Source: CAVQUE01 sp046290435
Lineage (GTDB): Bacteria > Actinomycetota > Acidimicrobiia > Acidimicrobiales > UBA8592
Assembly: GCA_046290435.1 (NCBI GenBank)
Contig: JBKAGO010000032.1
Location: forward strand, 62,001 to 126,000
DNA length: 64,000 bases
Reading direction: 5' to 3'
Shown: piece by piece, positions 19,101-27,335 of the stretch
Layout of the letters: each line of letters opens with the position of its first letter
Position numbering within the stretch: the first letter of the stretch is position 1
The notes under the pieces: generated by a model
Seen by the model: only the letters and a program-made list of their open reading frames with translations
Databases searched by the model: none
What the model was told of the DNA's origin: nothing
Translations under genes and position numbers: made by a program

Positions 19101-19646
19101 TCAGGCCACGAGGGTGATCGACGAGCGCCGCACCGGGCCCGGCCCGCCCCGACGGTCCGGCTCGACCCGCACCATGCGGGAGCCCCGGCAGTGCAGGAAT
19201 GCATGCTCGAGTCCGGCCATCGACGGATCGGCACCGCACACGATCGGCAGCTCGCCGAGATCGTCGGTACGGATGCGTTCGCTGTGCCGGGTGCCGCGCA
19301 CCTCGACCACGGCTACCTCGGCGACGTCGACGCCGACGACGATGCGATACGGCTGGGGATCGCGGCGGTCGTCGTCGACGCCGAGCACCCGCAGCATGAG
19401 GGTGTCGCCGACCTCGTAACACTCGAGCACAGGTGTCGCACCCGACCACATGCCGCACACCATGACGTCGACAGGATCGGCCTCGCCACGCCGGAACACC
19501 GCCAGCTCGAACGGGATCTGTTCGGCTCCCATCGGCGCCGTCGCCAGCGGATCCTGACGCACGGCCACCACGTCGCCCGTAGCCGAGTCCGTGAAGGTCA
19601 AACCGTCGTCGCCTTCGCTATCGCCAGGGATGGATCGATCGCCCAC
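19101..19646 (-). CDS. Hypothetical protein, 181 aa
   Basis: A 181-residue acidic protein with GTG start, apparently all-beta in the middle (ELAVFRRGEADPVDVMVCG, about 47-65; PYRIVVGVDVAEVAVVEVRG, about 98-117). Three cysteines are spread through it. No domain recognised. It converges with the APH-like kinase gene, 44 bases from its stop. Codon bias supports that it is expressed. Confidence 0.65.
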   Translation of the reverse strand: MGDRSIPGDSEGDDGLTFTDSATGDVVAVRQDPLATAPMGAEQIPFELAVFRRGEADPVDVMVCGMWSGATPVLECYEVGDTLMLRVLGVDDDRRDPQPYRIVVGVDVAEVAVVEVRGTRHSERIRTDDLGELPIVCGADPSMAGLEHAFLHCRGSRMVRVEPDRRGGPGPVRRSSITLVA

Positions 19647-20098
19647 TGATCAGCCTCCGCGCCGTGTGTGCCCGTCCAGATACTCCCCGCGCGAACGGGT
19701 CGATGCAATGACCGTTCCCGATGGTCATCCAGTCGTAACGTCGTCGTTTCCGGGCCGCTGACCTGGGCCGATGCGACCGACACCTCCTGGGGCCGCGTCG
19801 TTGCGGCAGAACTCCCGCACGGAGCTCGACACCGCGCCCACCGAGAACGGCGCACCCATGGACCACTCGTCACCCAATCGTCACAGAACGCACGTTCGCC
19901 TCAGTGCCCTCAGTGCCCTCTCCGCCCCCATGGGGACCACGAGCCACATCCGCCCCCGCAGCCACAGCTCGACGCCCCACTGCGGCGCCGGGCACCGGCT
20001 GCCACTACCATCTCGCCGCACGCCGGCCGCGCTCGGCCGGGCGATTCGGCCATCGCAGCGACGCGATCGGTCCCTGCACTCCGAGGAAGGAACCTGTC
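19647..20098. other. 452-bp intergenic region before the SDR gene
   Basis: No convincing gene. The segment 19680-19760 is less GC-rich and probably holds divergent promoters. A short direct repeat, cagtgccct twice in a row, lies near 19902-19920. The last 20 bases contain GAGGAAGGA, the ribosome site of the SDR gene. Confidence 0.5.
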
Positions 20099-21034
20099 AT
20101 GAGCAAGCTCGTCGAAGGCAAGGTGGCGCTGGTCACCGGCGCGGGTCGCGGCATCGGCCGCGAACACGCGCTGATGCTCGCATCGCACGGCGCGAAGGTC
20201 GTCGTCAACGACCTGGGCGGCGACGCCACCGGCAGCGGTGCCGACGTCACCCCTGCCCAGAGTGTCGTGGCAGAGATCGAGGCCATGGGCGGCGAGGCCG
20301 TCGTCAACGGCGGCAACGTCGCCGACTTCGGGGCCGCCAAGGAGATGATCGACCAGGCCGTCGACACCTTCGGCGGCATCGACATCGTCATCAACAACGC
20401 GGGCATCCTGCGTGACCGCATGATCTTCTCGATGACCGAGGACGACTGGGACGCCATCATGGCCGTGCACCTAAAGGGCACGTTCGGCCCCACCCATCAC
20501 GCCGCCGTCCACTGGCGCAACCTGTCCAAGGCCGGCCAGGAGGTCTCCGGCCGGATCATCAACACCGCGTCGCCGTCGGGCATCTACGGCAACATCGGCC
20601 AGACCAACTACGGCGCCGCCAAGGCCGGCATCGCAGCGTTCTCGGTCATCGCCGCGATGGAGCTCGCCAAGTACGGCGTCACCGTCAACTGCCTGGCCCC
20701 GGCCGCCCTGTCACGGATGACCGCCGACCTCATGGGCGGCGAGGACAACCTCACCGAGGAGCAGAAGGAGGCCATGTCGCCGCGCTGGATCGCGGTCATC
20801 GCCACCTGGCTGTGCAGCGACGAGGCCAAGAACGTCACCGGTCGGGTGTTCGACGTCAGGGGCTCGATGCTCGGCATCGCCGAGCAGTGGCGCCTCGGTC
20901 CCTCGGCCACCCAGACCGACGACCCCCAGGATCTCGGCCCCATCGTCGCCGAGCTCATGGGCAAGGCGGCGCTGAACCCCGACATGGGCGGCATGCCCAA
21001 GGAAGGCCCCGGGCGCCCGGGCCACGGCATCTGA
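20099..21034 (+). CDS. Short-chain dehydrogenase/reductase
   Basis: A 311-residue classical SDR, probably oxidising a hydroxyacyl-CoA or related alcohol with NAD(P). Motifs: TGAGRGIG at 14-21 for the cofactor, NNAG near 97-100, catalytic Ser in NTASPSG with YGAAK (Tyr/Lys) near 176-180. The extended C-terminus (AEQWRLGPSATQTDDPQDLG) matches the 17-beta-HSD4/MaoC-associated SDR type found in steroid and fatty-acid breakdown. ATG 20099 follows a good GAGGAAGGA site. A strong stem-loop follows its stop. Confidence 0.88.
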   Translation: MSKLVEGKVALVTGAGRGIGREHALMLASHGAKVVVNDLGGDATGSGADVTPAQSVVAEIEAMGGEAVVNGGNVADFGAAKEMIDQAVDTFGGIDIVINNAGILRDRMIFSMTEDDWDAIMAVHLKGTFGPTHHAAVHWRNLSKAGQEVSGRIINTASPSGIYGNIGQTNYGAAKAGIAAFSVIAAMELAKYGVTVNCLAPAALSRMTADLMGGEDNLTEEQKEAMSPRWIAVIATWLCSDEAKNVTGRVFDVRGSMLGIAEQWRLGPSATQTDDPQDLGPIVAELMGKAALNPDMGGMPKEGPGRPGHGI

Positions 21035-21045
21035 TCGATGGGTGT

Positions 21046-21074
21046 TTCGGGCCCGGCTCATGTCCGGGCCCGAA
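21046..21074 (+). terminator. Stem-loop after the SDR gene
   Basis: Perfect 11-bp inverted repeat TTCGGGCCCGG with its complement, 7-base loop CTCATGT, 11 bases past the SDR stop. No U tract, as is common in actinobacterial terminators. Confidence 0.7.
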
Positions 21075-21167
21075 GCGCCGCGATCGCAGAGCTCGAGGGA
21101 TGCTCCGCCACCGCCGGCGAGGCCTGCGGACACGAAGAGAGCACTCGTGATCTCCCACCGGCCGGGA

Positions 21168-21602
21168 TCACCGGTCGGTGGGCGTGACCACGTCGAGCCC
21201 GAGCTCCACGGCTGCCGACAACTGGCGGCGCTCGAAGCTCAGATAGCGCACCGGCCGGGGCAGCCGGTCCGCGGCTGCGAGGTGGATCGCATCACCGACC
21301 GCCAGCCCGTACCGCGCCGCCAGATCCGCCGCAGCCGACAGGCACCGCCCATCGACGGGGACGACATGGAACGCGTCCCAGTCGGCGCGGGCCGACCGCC
21401 AGAGTTCCTCGTGCTGGAACGGCGCCATCGACAGCCGATGCAACGCCGCGAGCAACTCGGTTCGCGCCAGCGCCGAGGCACACCACACGGGCGCGTCCTG
21501 CATGGTCGCGGTGACGAATTCCGCTGCGGCGTCGGGTACGTAGCGGCGGAGCAGGGCGCTGGTGTCGATCGCGAGGGTCGCAGCAGGGGCGGCAGCTGTC
21601 AT
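21168..21602 (-). CDS. VapC-like PIN-domain toxin
   Basis: A 144-residue PIN-domain ribonuclease, the toxin of a VapBC-type module that cleaves RNA when free. The first acidic residue is in LAIDTSALLRRY (Asp13), the conserved glutamate in RTELLAAL near 48, and the later aspartate in VGDAIHLAAADRL near 104. The fourth acidic site near the C-terminus is not obvious. ATG 21602 overlaps the stop of the antitoxin gene by 4 bases, the usual antitoxin-first order. Confidence 0.82.
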   Translation of the reverse strand: MTAAAPAATLAIDTSALLRRYVPDAAAEFVTATMQDAPVWCASALARTELLAALHRLSMAPFQHEELWRSARADWDAFHVVPVDGRCLSAAADLAARYGLAVGDAIHLAAADRLPRPVRYLSFERRQLSAAVELGLDVVTPTDR

Positions 21603-21928
21603 CGTCGGATCTCGTCGAGCACCGCGTCGATGTCGAGGTCGATCGGGACCATCGCGGGCGGCGGGGGCGGTGGTCGATCGGCACGGCCCGGCGGTTCGAC
21701 GAGGCCGGCGGCGACGAGGTCGTCGAGCGTTGCCCGCCCCTGTGGCTCGAGCGGCACCAGACGCGCGACCGGGCGACCGTCGACGGTCACGACCACATCG
21801 TCACCCGACGCAGCCCGCCGCACCACCGCCGCGACCTGGTTGCGCAGCTCGCGGATGCCGACGTGGTCTGCGCCACTGTCGAGCCGCGCCCGGTCGACCG
21901 GCGAAGGGAATCGGGTGGTGTCGTCCAT
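21599..21928 (-). CDS. Phd/YefM-family antitoxin
   Basis: A 109-residue antitoxin partner of the PIN toxin. The core GIRELRNQVAAVVRRAASGDDVVVTVDGRPVARLVPL type segment (about 21-60; N-terminal DNA-binding domain that also autoregulates the operon) is followed by a toxin-binding tail with six consecutive prolines and acidic end. ATG 21928 fits the domain; the frame continues upstream without homology. Divergent from the acyl-CoA dehydrogenase gene. Confidence 0.8.
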   Translation of the reverse strand: MDDTTRFPSPVDRARLDSGADHVGIRELRNQVAAVVRRAASGDDVVVTVDGRPVARLVPLEPQGRATLDDLVAAGLVEPPGRADRPPPPPPAMVPIDLDIDAVLDEIRR

Positions 21929-22023
21929 CGATCCAGCATGACAGATTGCGGAGCGCGGGTGTAGCACGCGTGTACACATCTCGATGCGACACCGGGCCTC
22001 CAGAGCGCATACCGTCTCGCTCC

Positions 22024-23136
22024 ATGAACTTCGCATTCTCAGAAGAACAGGACCAGCTGCGCGAGTTCGTGCGCAGCTTCTTGGAGGACAAGTCCTCCGA
22101 GGAGGCCGTGCGCGAGCAGATGGCCACCGAGAAGGGCTACGACGAAGCCGTCTGGACCCAGATGGCCGAGCAGATGGGCCTGCAGGCGCTGATCATCCCC
22201 GAGGAATTCGGCGGTCAGGGCTACAGCTACGTCGAGCTCATCGTCGTGCTCGAGGAGATGGGCCGCGCCCTGCTGTGCGCCCCCTACTTCTCGAGCGTCG
22301 TCCTCGCAGCCAACGCGCTCATCCACAGCGGCGACGACGCCGCCAAGAGCGACCTGCTGCCCCAGATCGCCGGCGGCACCATCGCGACGGTCGCCTTCAC
22401 CGAGGAGAACGGCAAGTGGGACGAGTCCGGCATCACGATGCAGGCCACGGTCTCCGGTGACGGCTACACCCTCGACGGCACCAAGATGTACGTGCTCGAC
22501 GGTCACACCGCCGACATCATCCTGGTCGCAGCCCGCACCGACGCCGGCGTCAGCCTGTTCTCGGTGGCAGCGGACGCCGCAGGCCTGACCCGGACAGCGC
22601 TGTCCACGATGGACCAGACCCGCAAGCAGGCGAAGCTCGAGTTCTCGGGCACGCCGGCCACCCTCATCGGCACCGACGGTGGCGGCTGGGCCGTGCTCGA
22701 GCGGATGCTCGACCTCGCCGCTGTGGCACTCGCCGCCGAACAGGTCGGCGGCGCCCAGATGTGTCTCGACATGGCAGTCGAGTACGCCAAGGTCCGCGTC
22801 CAGTTCGGCCGCCCGATCGGCTCGTTCCAGGCCATCAAGCACAAGTGCGCCGACATGCTCCTCGAGGTCGAGTCGGCCAAGTCGGCGGCGTATTACGCCG
22901 GATGGTGCGCAGCCGAACTCAACGACGAGCTGCCCTCCACGGCCAGCCTCGCCAAGGCCTACTGCTCCGAGGCGTACTTCCACGCCGCCGCCGAGAACAT
23001 CCAGATCCACGGTGGCATCGGCTTCACCTGGGAGCACCCGGCCCACCTCTACTTCAAGCGGGCCAAGAGCTCCGAGCTGCTGTTCGGCGATCCGACCTAC
23101 CACCGCGAGCAGCTCGCACAGCGCATCGGCATCTGA
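22024..23136 (+). CDS. Acyl-CoA dehydrogenase
   Basis: A 370-residue FAD enzyme that introduces a 2,3 double bond into acyl-CoA. N-terminal helical domain (MNFAFSEEQDQLREF), central strand domain, and C-terminal helical domain with RVQFGRPIGSFQAIKH (about 258-273) and IQIHGGIGFTWEHP (about 323-336). The mammalian-type YEGT motif with the catalytic glutamate is absent; the corresponding part reads KSSELLFGDPTYHRE. This short form is typical of actinobacterial FadE proteins for steroid or branched substrates, some of which work as heteromers. Substrate unknown. It ends at a strong stem-loop. Confidence 0.9.
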   Translation: MNFAFSEEQDQLREFVRSFLEDKSSEEAVREQMATEKGYDEAVWTQMAEQMGLQALIIPEEFGGQGYSYVELIVVLEEMGRALLCAPYFSSVVLAANALIHSGDDAAKSDLLPQIAGGTIATVAFTEENGKWDESGITMQATVSGDGYTLDGTKMYVLDGHTADIILVAARTDAGVSLFSVAADAAGLTRTALSTMDQTRKQAKLEFSGTPATLIGTDGGGWAVLERMLDLAAVALAAEQVGGAQMCLDMAVEYAKVRVQFGRPIGSFQAIKHKCADMLLEVESAKSAAYYAGWCAAELNDELPSTASLAKAYCSEAYFHAAAENIQIHGGIGFTWEHPAHLYFKRAKSSELLFGDPTYHREQLAQRIGI

Positions 23137-23182
23137 GCCGGCATCGTTGTCGGTATCCGACCCCGACAACGCGTCGCTCCAC

Positions 23183-23220
23183 CATGGCCCGCAACGGTTG
23201 ACGTACCGTTGCGGGCCATG
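23183..23220 (+). terminator. Perfect 16-bp inverted repeat after the acyl-CoA dehydrogenase
   Basis: CATGGCCCGCAACGGT is followed by loop TGACGT and the exact complement, 46 bases after the stop and 29 bases before the next start. Most likely an intrinsic terminator without U tract; an operator for the downstream epimerase operon is the alternative. Confidence 0.7.
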
Positions 23221-23249
23221 TGCATCTCTCACCTCAGCCCGCCGGCCCG

Positions 23250-24269
23250 ATGAGGGTCGCCGTCACCGGGGCCACGGGTTTCGCCGGCGGCCACACTCTG
23301 CGTGCGCTCGTCGACGCCGGCCACGAGCCGGTGCCGCTCGTTCGTGACGAGTCGAAGCTCCGATCCGTCGAGCAGCTCCACGGGCTCGAGCCCCTCACGG
23401 GCGTCATCGGCGACATCTGCGATCCCGGGGCCGTCACCGCGCTCTGCGACGGTGCCGACGCACTCATCCACACCGCAGCGGTGGCGTTCATCGGGCCCCG
23501 CCACCGCGCCGCCATCGAGGCCACCAACGTTCCGGGAACCCGTCTGGTCCTCGAGGCCGCCACCGCTCGAGAGCTCGACCCCGTCGTCCATCTGTCGTCG
23601 ACCAGCGCGCTCCATCCCCCGCCGGGCGGCCGCTACCACCGCGACAACCCCGTCTCGCCTACTCCCCTGGGCGACTACTCCCGCTCCAAGGCCGAATCCG
23701 AACAGATCGCCCGCCAGCTCCAGGACGCCGGCCACCCCGTCACGATCGTGTGGCCGTCGGGTATCGCCGGGCCCGACGACGTCGGCTGCAGCGTCATGGC
23801 CGAAGGCACCGCGAAGTTGCTCCAGACCGGCGTGCTTCCGCTCGCGACCTCGGGGGGGAACCTGATGCACGACGTGCGAGATCTCGCCACGGTGCTCGCC
23901 CGCCTGATGGAGCCGGGCCTCGGCGCGCGTCGATACGGCGTATTCGGACACTTCCTGAGCTGGCCCGACATGGCCGCCGTCGTCCAGGAGGTCTCCGGGG
24001 CCACGCTGCGTACCCCGACCATCCCCAACTGGGTTTTCGCGGCTCTCGGCCGCTTCGGCGATCTCGTCGGGCGCGTCGGTGTCGAACCTCCCCTCGATTC
24101 CGCGACCGCCGCCTTCATGACCGGACTGGTTCCCGGCGACGACCGCGAGACCCGCGACGAGTTGGGCGTCGAGTGGCGCCCGATCGAGACCACCATGGGC
24201 GACATGTTGCGCTGGCTGGTCGCCACAGGACGCCTCGACGCCCGCCGGGCACCCGCGCTGCACGCGTGA
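23250..24269 (+). CDS. NAD-dependent epimerase/dehydratase family protein
   Basis: A 339-residue extended SDR. The cofactor loop is TGATGFAGG at 6-14, the catalytic pair YSRSK near 141-145, with a conserved STSAL before it. Resembles dihydroflavonol-reductase/hydroxysteroid-dehydrogenase-like epimerases; C-terminal half has a hydrophobic patch (IPNWVFAALGRF). ATG 23250 precedes the first strand; a GTG 30 bases earlier is possible but lies in the stem-loop. Its stop overlaps a GTG that could begin the following phosphorylase gene. Confidence 0.84.
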   Translation: MRVAVTGATGFAGGHTLRALVDAGHEPVPLVRDESKLRSVEQLHGLEPLTGVIGDICDPGAVTALCDGADALIHTAAVAFIGPRHRAAIEATNVPGTRLVLEAATARELDPVVHLSSTSALHPPPGGRYHRDNPVSPTPLGDYSRSKAESEQIARQLQDAGHPVTIVWPSGIAGPDDVGCSVMAEGTAKLLQTGVLPLATSGGNLMHDVRDLATVLARLMEPGLGARRYGVFGHFLSWPDMAAVVQEVSGATLRTPTIPNWVFAALGRFGDLVGRVGVEPPLDSATAAFMTGLVPGDDRETRDELGVEWRPIETTMGDMLRWLVATGRLDARRAPALHA

Positions 24270-24289
24270 GGGCGCACACCAGCGCCCTC

Positions 24290-25999
24290 ATGGACCGGGT
24301 GCGTCGTCACCTCGACAGGATCTACCGCGGTACCGATCACGACCTCGACATCCTCGCGGGGCGGCTCGTCCGCGCCATCGGCGGGCCTCGACCCGCGGTA
24401 CCCGAGCGTGTGGCGCCGCCGACTCCCACCGAGCGGTGGGACGAGACCGACGCCGTCCTCATCACCTACGGCGACACCGTGCTTGCTCCCGGGCGTGTCC
24501 CCCTCGACGTGCTCGGCGAGCTGATCGAGACCGATCTCCACCACGATTTCTCCATCGTGCACATCCTGCCGTTCTTCCCGTATTCGTCCGACCGGGGGTT
24601 CGCGGTCATCGACTACCGGGCCGTCGACCCGGCCCTGGGCGATTGGGATGCCATCGATCGCCTGGCCGCCCAGGTCGATCTCATGGTGGACCTCGTCTGC
24701 AACCACGCATCGTCGGAGTCGCTGTGGTTCCGCCAGTTCATCGAGGACCGGGAGCCGGGCAGGCGGTACTTCGTCACCGTCGAGCCGGGCGACGACACCT
24801 CGACGGTGGTGCGCCCCCGGCATCAGCCGCTCATCCACCGCTTCGACACGGCCGCAGGGCCACAACTGGTCTGGTGCACCTTCGGGCCCGACCAACCCGA
24901 CCTCGACCTCGGCGAGCCCGACGTCCTGGTGGAGCTGACGTCGATCATCGGCACCTACCTCGACCATGGCGCCCGTCTGCTACGCCTCGATGCCGTGGCC
25001 TATCTGTGGAAACAGCTCGGCACGTCGTCGATCCACGATGCACGCACCCACGAGACGGTGCGGTTGTGGCACACCCTGCTCGAACACCGTGCCCCGCGGG
25101 CCGCGCTCATCACCGAGACGAATGTGCCCAACCGAGAGAACCTGTCGTATCTGGGATCGGGTGACGAGGCACACCTCGTCTACAACTTCTCGCTGCCCCC
25201 GCTGGTGGTCGACGCCCTCCTCAGCAGCGATGGGTCGACGTTGACGCACTGGTTGGCCGATCTGCCGAGCCTCCCCGGGGGCACCACGCTGTTCAACTTC
25301 CTGACCTCCCACGACGGCATCGGCGTCCGCCCCGCAGAGGGGATCCTGTCGGCCGAGCGCATCGACGGTCTCGTCGAGGCCTGCAGCGCTGCCGGCGGAC
25401 TGCACGGCACCTACGACACCCCCAGTGGCCCGCGCCCCTACGAGCTCAACGTCACGCTGTGGGACCTGCTGTCGGCGCCGGACTCCCCCGCCGACCCCGG
25501 TCCGGACCGCTTCGTGTGCGCGCATGCGATCATGGCGTCGCTCGCCGGCGTCCCGGCCGTCTACCTCAACACGCTCGTGGCAGCGGGCAACGACACCACC
25601 ACCGCCGAGCGCACGGGACAACGACGCGACATCAACCGCGGCCGGATGGACCTCGAGGACGTGCGCTCCGTGCTGCGCGATGCGTCGTCGCCGCGAGGCC
25701 GGACCTCGAGGGCCATCCGTGACCTGCTGGCCGTCCGCCGCTCGCACCGGGCATTCCACCCCGAGGCACGCCAATTCGTGCGCAGCGTCGACGACCGTTG
25801 CGTTTGCGTGCAGCGCCTCGCCGCCGACGGCGACACGGTCGTGGCGCTCGCGAACGTGAGCGCCGACACCGTCGTCATCGACGCCGCCTCGGTCGGCATC
25901 GACGGCACCTGGGTCGATCTGCTCGACCCGGCCGGGACGAGCACCGACGCCGCGATCGTCCTGGCCCCGCATCAGCCCCGCTGGGTCGTCGCCGGCTGA
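24290..25999 (+). CDS. GH13 subfamily 18 glucoside phosphorylase (sucrose or glucosylglycerate type)
   Basis: A 569-residue alpha-amylase-fold enzyme that releases glucose 1-phosphate from an alpha-glucoside using phosphate. Markers: HILPFFPYSSDRGFAVIDY (about 88-106), DLVCNHAS near 131, nucleophile Asp in RLDAVAYLWK near 230, acid/base Glu in LITETN near 272, and SHDGIG near 338. Family members act on sucrose, sucrose phosphate, glucosylglycerol or glucosylglycerate. The convergent neighbour is a glucosyl-3-phosphoglycerate-synthase-like enzyme, which favours glucosylglycerate. ATG 24290 used; an in-frame GTG at 24266 that overlaps the epimerase stop (GTGA) is an equally possible start. Confidence 0.86.
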   Translation: MDRVRRHLDRIYRGTDHDLDILAGRLVRAIGGPRPAVPERVAPPTPTERWDETDAVLITYGDTVLAPGRVPLDVLGELIETDLHHDFSIVHILPFFPYSSDRGFAVIDYRAVDPALGDWDAIDRLAAQVDLMVDLVCNHASSESLWFRQFIEDREPGRRYFVTVEPGDDTSTVVRPRHQPLIHRFDTAAGPQLVWCTFGPDQPDLDLGEPDVLVELTSIIGTYLDHGARLLRLDAVAYLWKQLGTSSIHDARTHETVRLWHTLLEHRAPRAALITETNVPNRENLSYLGSGDEAHLVYNFSLPPLVVDALLSSDGSTLTHWLADLPSLPGGTTLFNFLTSHDGIGVRPAEGILSAERIDGLVEACSAAGGLHGTYDTPSGPRPYELNVTLWDLLSAPDSPADPGPDRFVCAHAIMASLAGVPAVYLNTLVAAGNDTTTAERTGQRRDINRGRMDLEDVRSVLRDASSPRGRTSRAIRDLLAVRRSHRAFHPEARQFVRSVDDRCVCVQRLAADGDTVVALANVSADTVVIDAASVGIDGTWVDLLDPAGTSTDAAIVLAPHQPRWVVAG

Positions 26000-26035
26000 C
26001 CGGGTCGCGACACCGGCGGCTCGCGCTGTGCAGCG

Positions 26036-27277
26036 CTACTCCTGGGGGTTGTCGGCATCGACAGCGGCGATGATGCGTTCGTGGATGTCGGGGACGGCGT
26101 CGAGTACCCGTGACCACGACGGGATGAACGGGGTCTCCATCGGGTTGCTCACGAAGTGCTCGCCGGCGGTCATGATGGCCTGGGTGAACAGTTCGACGAG
26201 CTGCTCCTCGCCGTTGCGGTCGACCGTGTAGCCGTTCATCTCGGCGTCGTGGTGGTACTGATCGACGAGGTCGAGGCCCGTGCGGTAGAAGGTCGCCTTG
26301 ATCGTGCGGAAGTGCTCGGCGGAGAGGATCTCGCCGCTGATGGCGAGCTTGCGGTACATCGCCTTTGCGATGTCGATGGCCATCTTGTGGAGCCCGCCGT
26401 CGGGGTCGTCGACCGACACCGTCTGGTGCTTGTGGTCGTACGCCCCTGCGAGGTCGACCTGGCAGATCCTGCGGCTGGTGTAGCGCCGGTAGACCTCGGC
26501 CAGCACCCCGATCTCGAGCCCCCAGTCCGACGGGATCCGCAGGTTGCGGACCAGGTTGGCGTCCATCGAGCACTCGCCCGCCAGCGGATAGCGGAAGCTG
26601 TCGATGAAGTCGAGGTAGTCGTTGGGGCCGAGCGTGGCGCGCAACGACCGCACGAGCGGCGTGACCAGCAGGCGGGCCACGCGGCCGTTCATGCGGCTGC
26701 CGTCGGACCGGAAGTAGTAGCCCTTGCAGAACGCGTAACCGAACGTGGGATGTGCCAGCGGGTAGAACAGCCGGGCGAGCATGTCGCGTGAGTAGGTGAT
26801 GATGTCGGCGTCGTGCATACCGACGATCTCGCTGCGGCCCGACGCCAGGAAGTAGCCGAGGCACCACCAGACGTTGCGGCCCTTGCCGGGGGTGTCGGGG
26901 GCGAGGCCACGGGCCCGCAGATCGGCGTCGATGGCCAGCATCGCGGGGCCGTCGTTCCACAGGATGCGGTGGCGCATGGGCAGCCGGGAGAAGAACTCCT
27001 GCGCGTGCGCGAACTGCGCCTCGTCGGCCCGGTCGAGGCCGATGATGACCTCTTCGAGGTAGGGCACCTCGGCGAGCTCGTCGACGATGGCCGACAGTGC
27101 CGGCCCCTCGAGCTCGGAGTAGAGCGCGGGGATGACCAGGGCCATGGGCGTGCGGTCGGCCCAGGTGACGAGCTCGCCCTCGAGCTCGTCGGTGGGACGG
27201 TCGGACAGGTTGTGCAGGGTCGTGATGACCCCGTTCTGGAAGAAGTCGGCCACGGCCGGGCAGTCTGGCACGCCCAC
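26036..27277 (-). CDS. gpgS: Glucosyl-3-phosphoglycerate synthase-like glycosyltransferase
   Basis: A 413-residue GT-A fold transferase likely using an NDP-glucose and 3-phosphoglycerate to make glucosyl-3-phosphoglycerate, precursor of the compatible solute glucosylglycerate. Features: DFFQNGVITTLHNL at the N-terminus, PALYSELEG near 50, metal site MHDADIITY near 160, and RRICQVDLAGAYDHKHQ near 265, all typical of bacterial GpgS. Start GTG 27277 has GTG 27271 as alternative. It converges with the GH13_18 phosphorylase gene (36 bases between stops). No phosphatase gene is adjacent. Confidence 0.78.
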   Translation of the reverse strand: MGVPDCPAVADFFQNGVITTLHNLSDRPTDELEGELVTWADRTPMALVIPALYSELEGPALSAIVDELAEVPYLEEVIIGLDRADEAQFAHAQEFFSRLPMRHRILWNDGPAMLAIDADLRARGLAPDTPGKGRNVWWCLGYFLASGRSEIVGMHDADIITYSRDMLARLFYPLAHPTFGYAFCKGYYFRSDGSRMNGRVARLLVTPLVRSLRATLGPNDYLDFIDSFRYPLAGECSMDANLVRNLRIPSDWGLEIGVLAEVYRRYTSRRICQVDLAGAYDHKHQTVSVDDPDGGLHKMAIDIAKAMYRKLAISGEILSAEHFRTIKATFYRTGLDLVDQYHHDAEMNGYTVDRNGEEQLVELFTQAIMTAGEHFVSNPMETPFIPSWSRVLDAVPDIHERIIAAVDADNPQE

Positions 27278-27335
27278 CCGCCCGTCCCCCCACTCAGTGA
27301 CCGGCGTTCATCCCCGCGTCACACAACGAGGCGGC

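Noticed and set aside
21929..22036. Longer antitoxin starting at 22036
   Set aside because: The extra 36 residues are basic/cysteine-rich without homology and would overlap the acyl-CoA dehydrogenase start.
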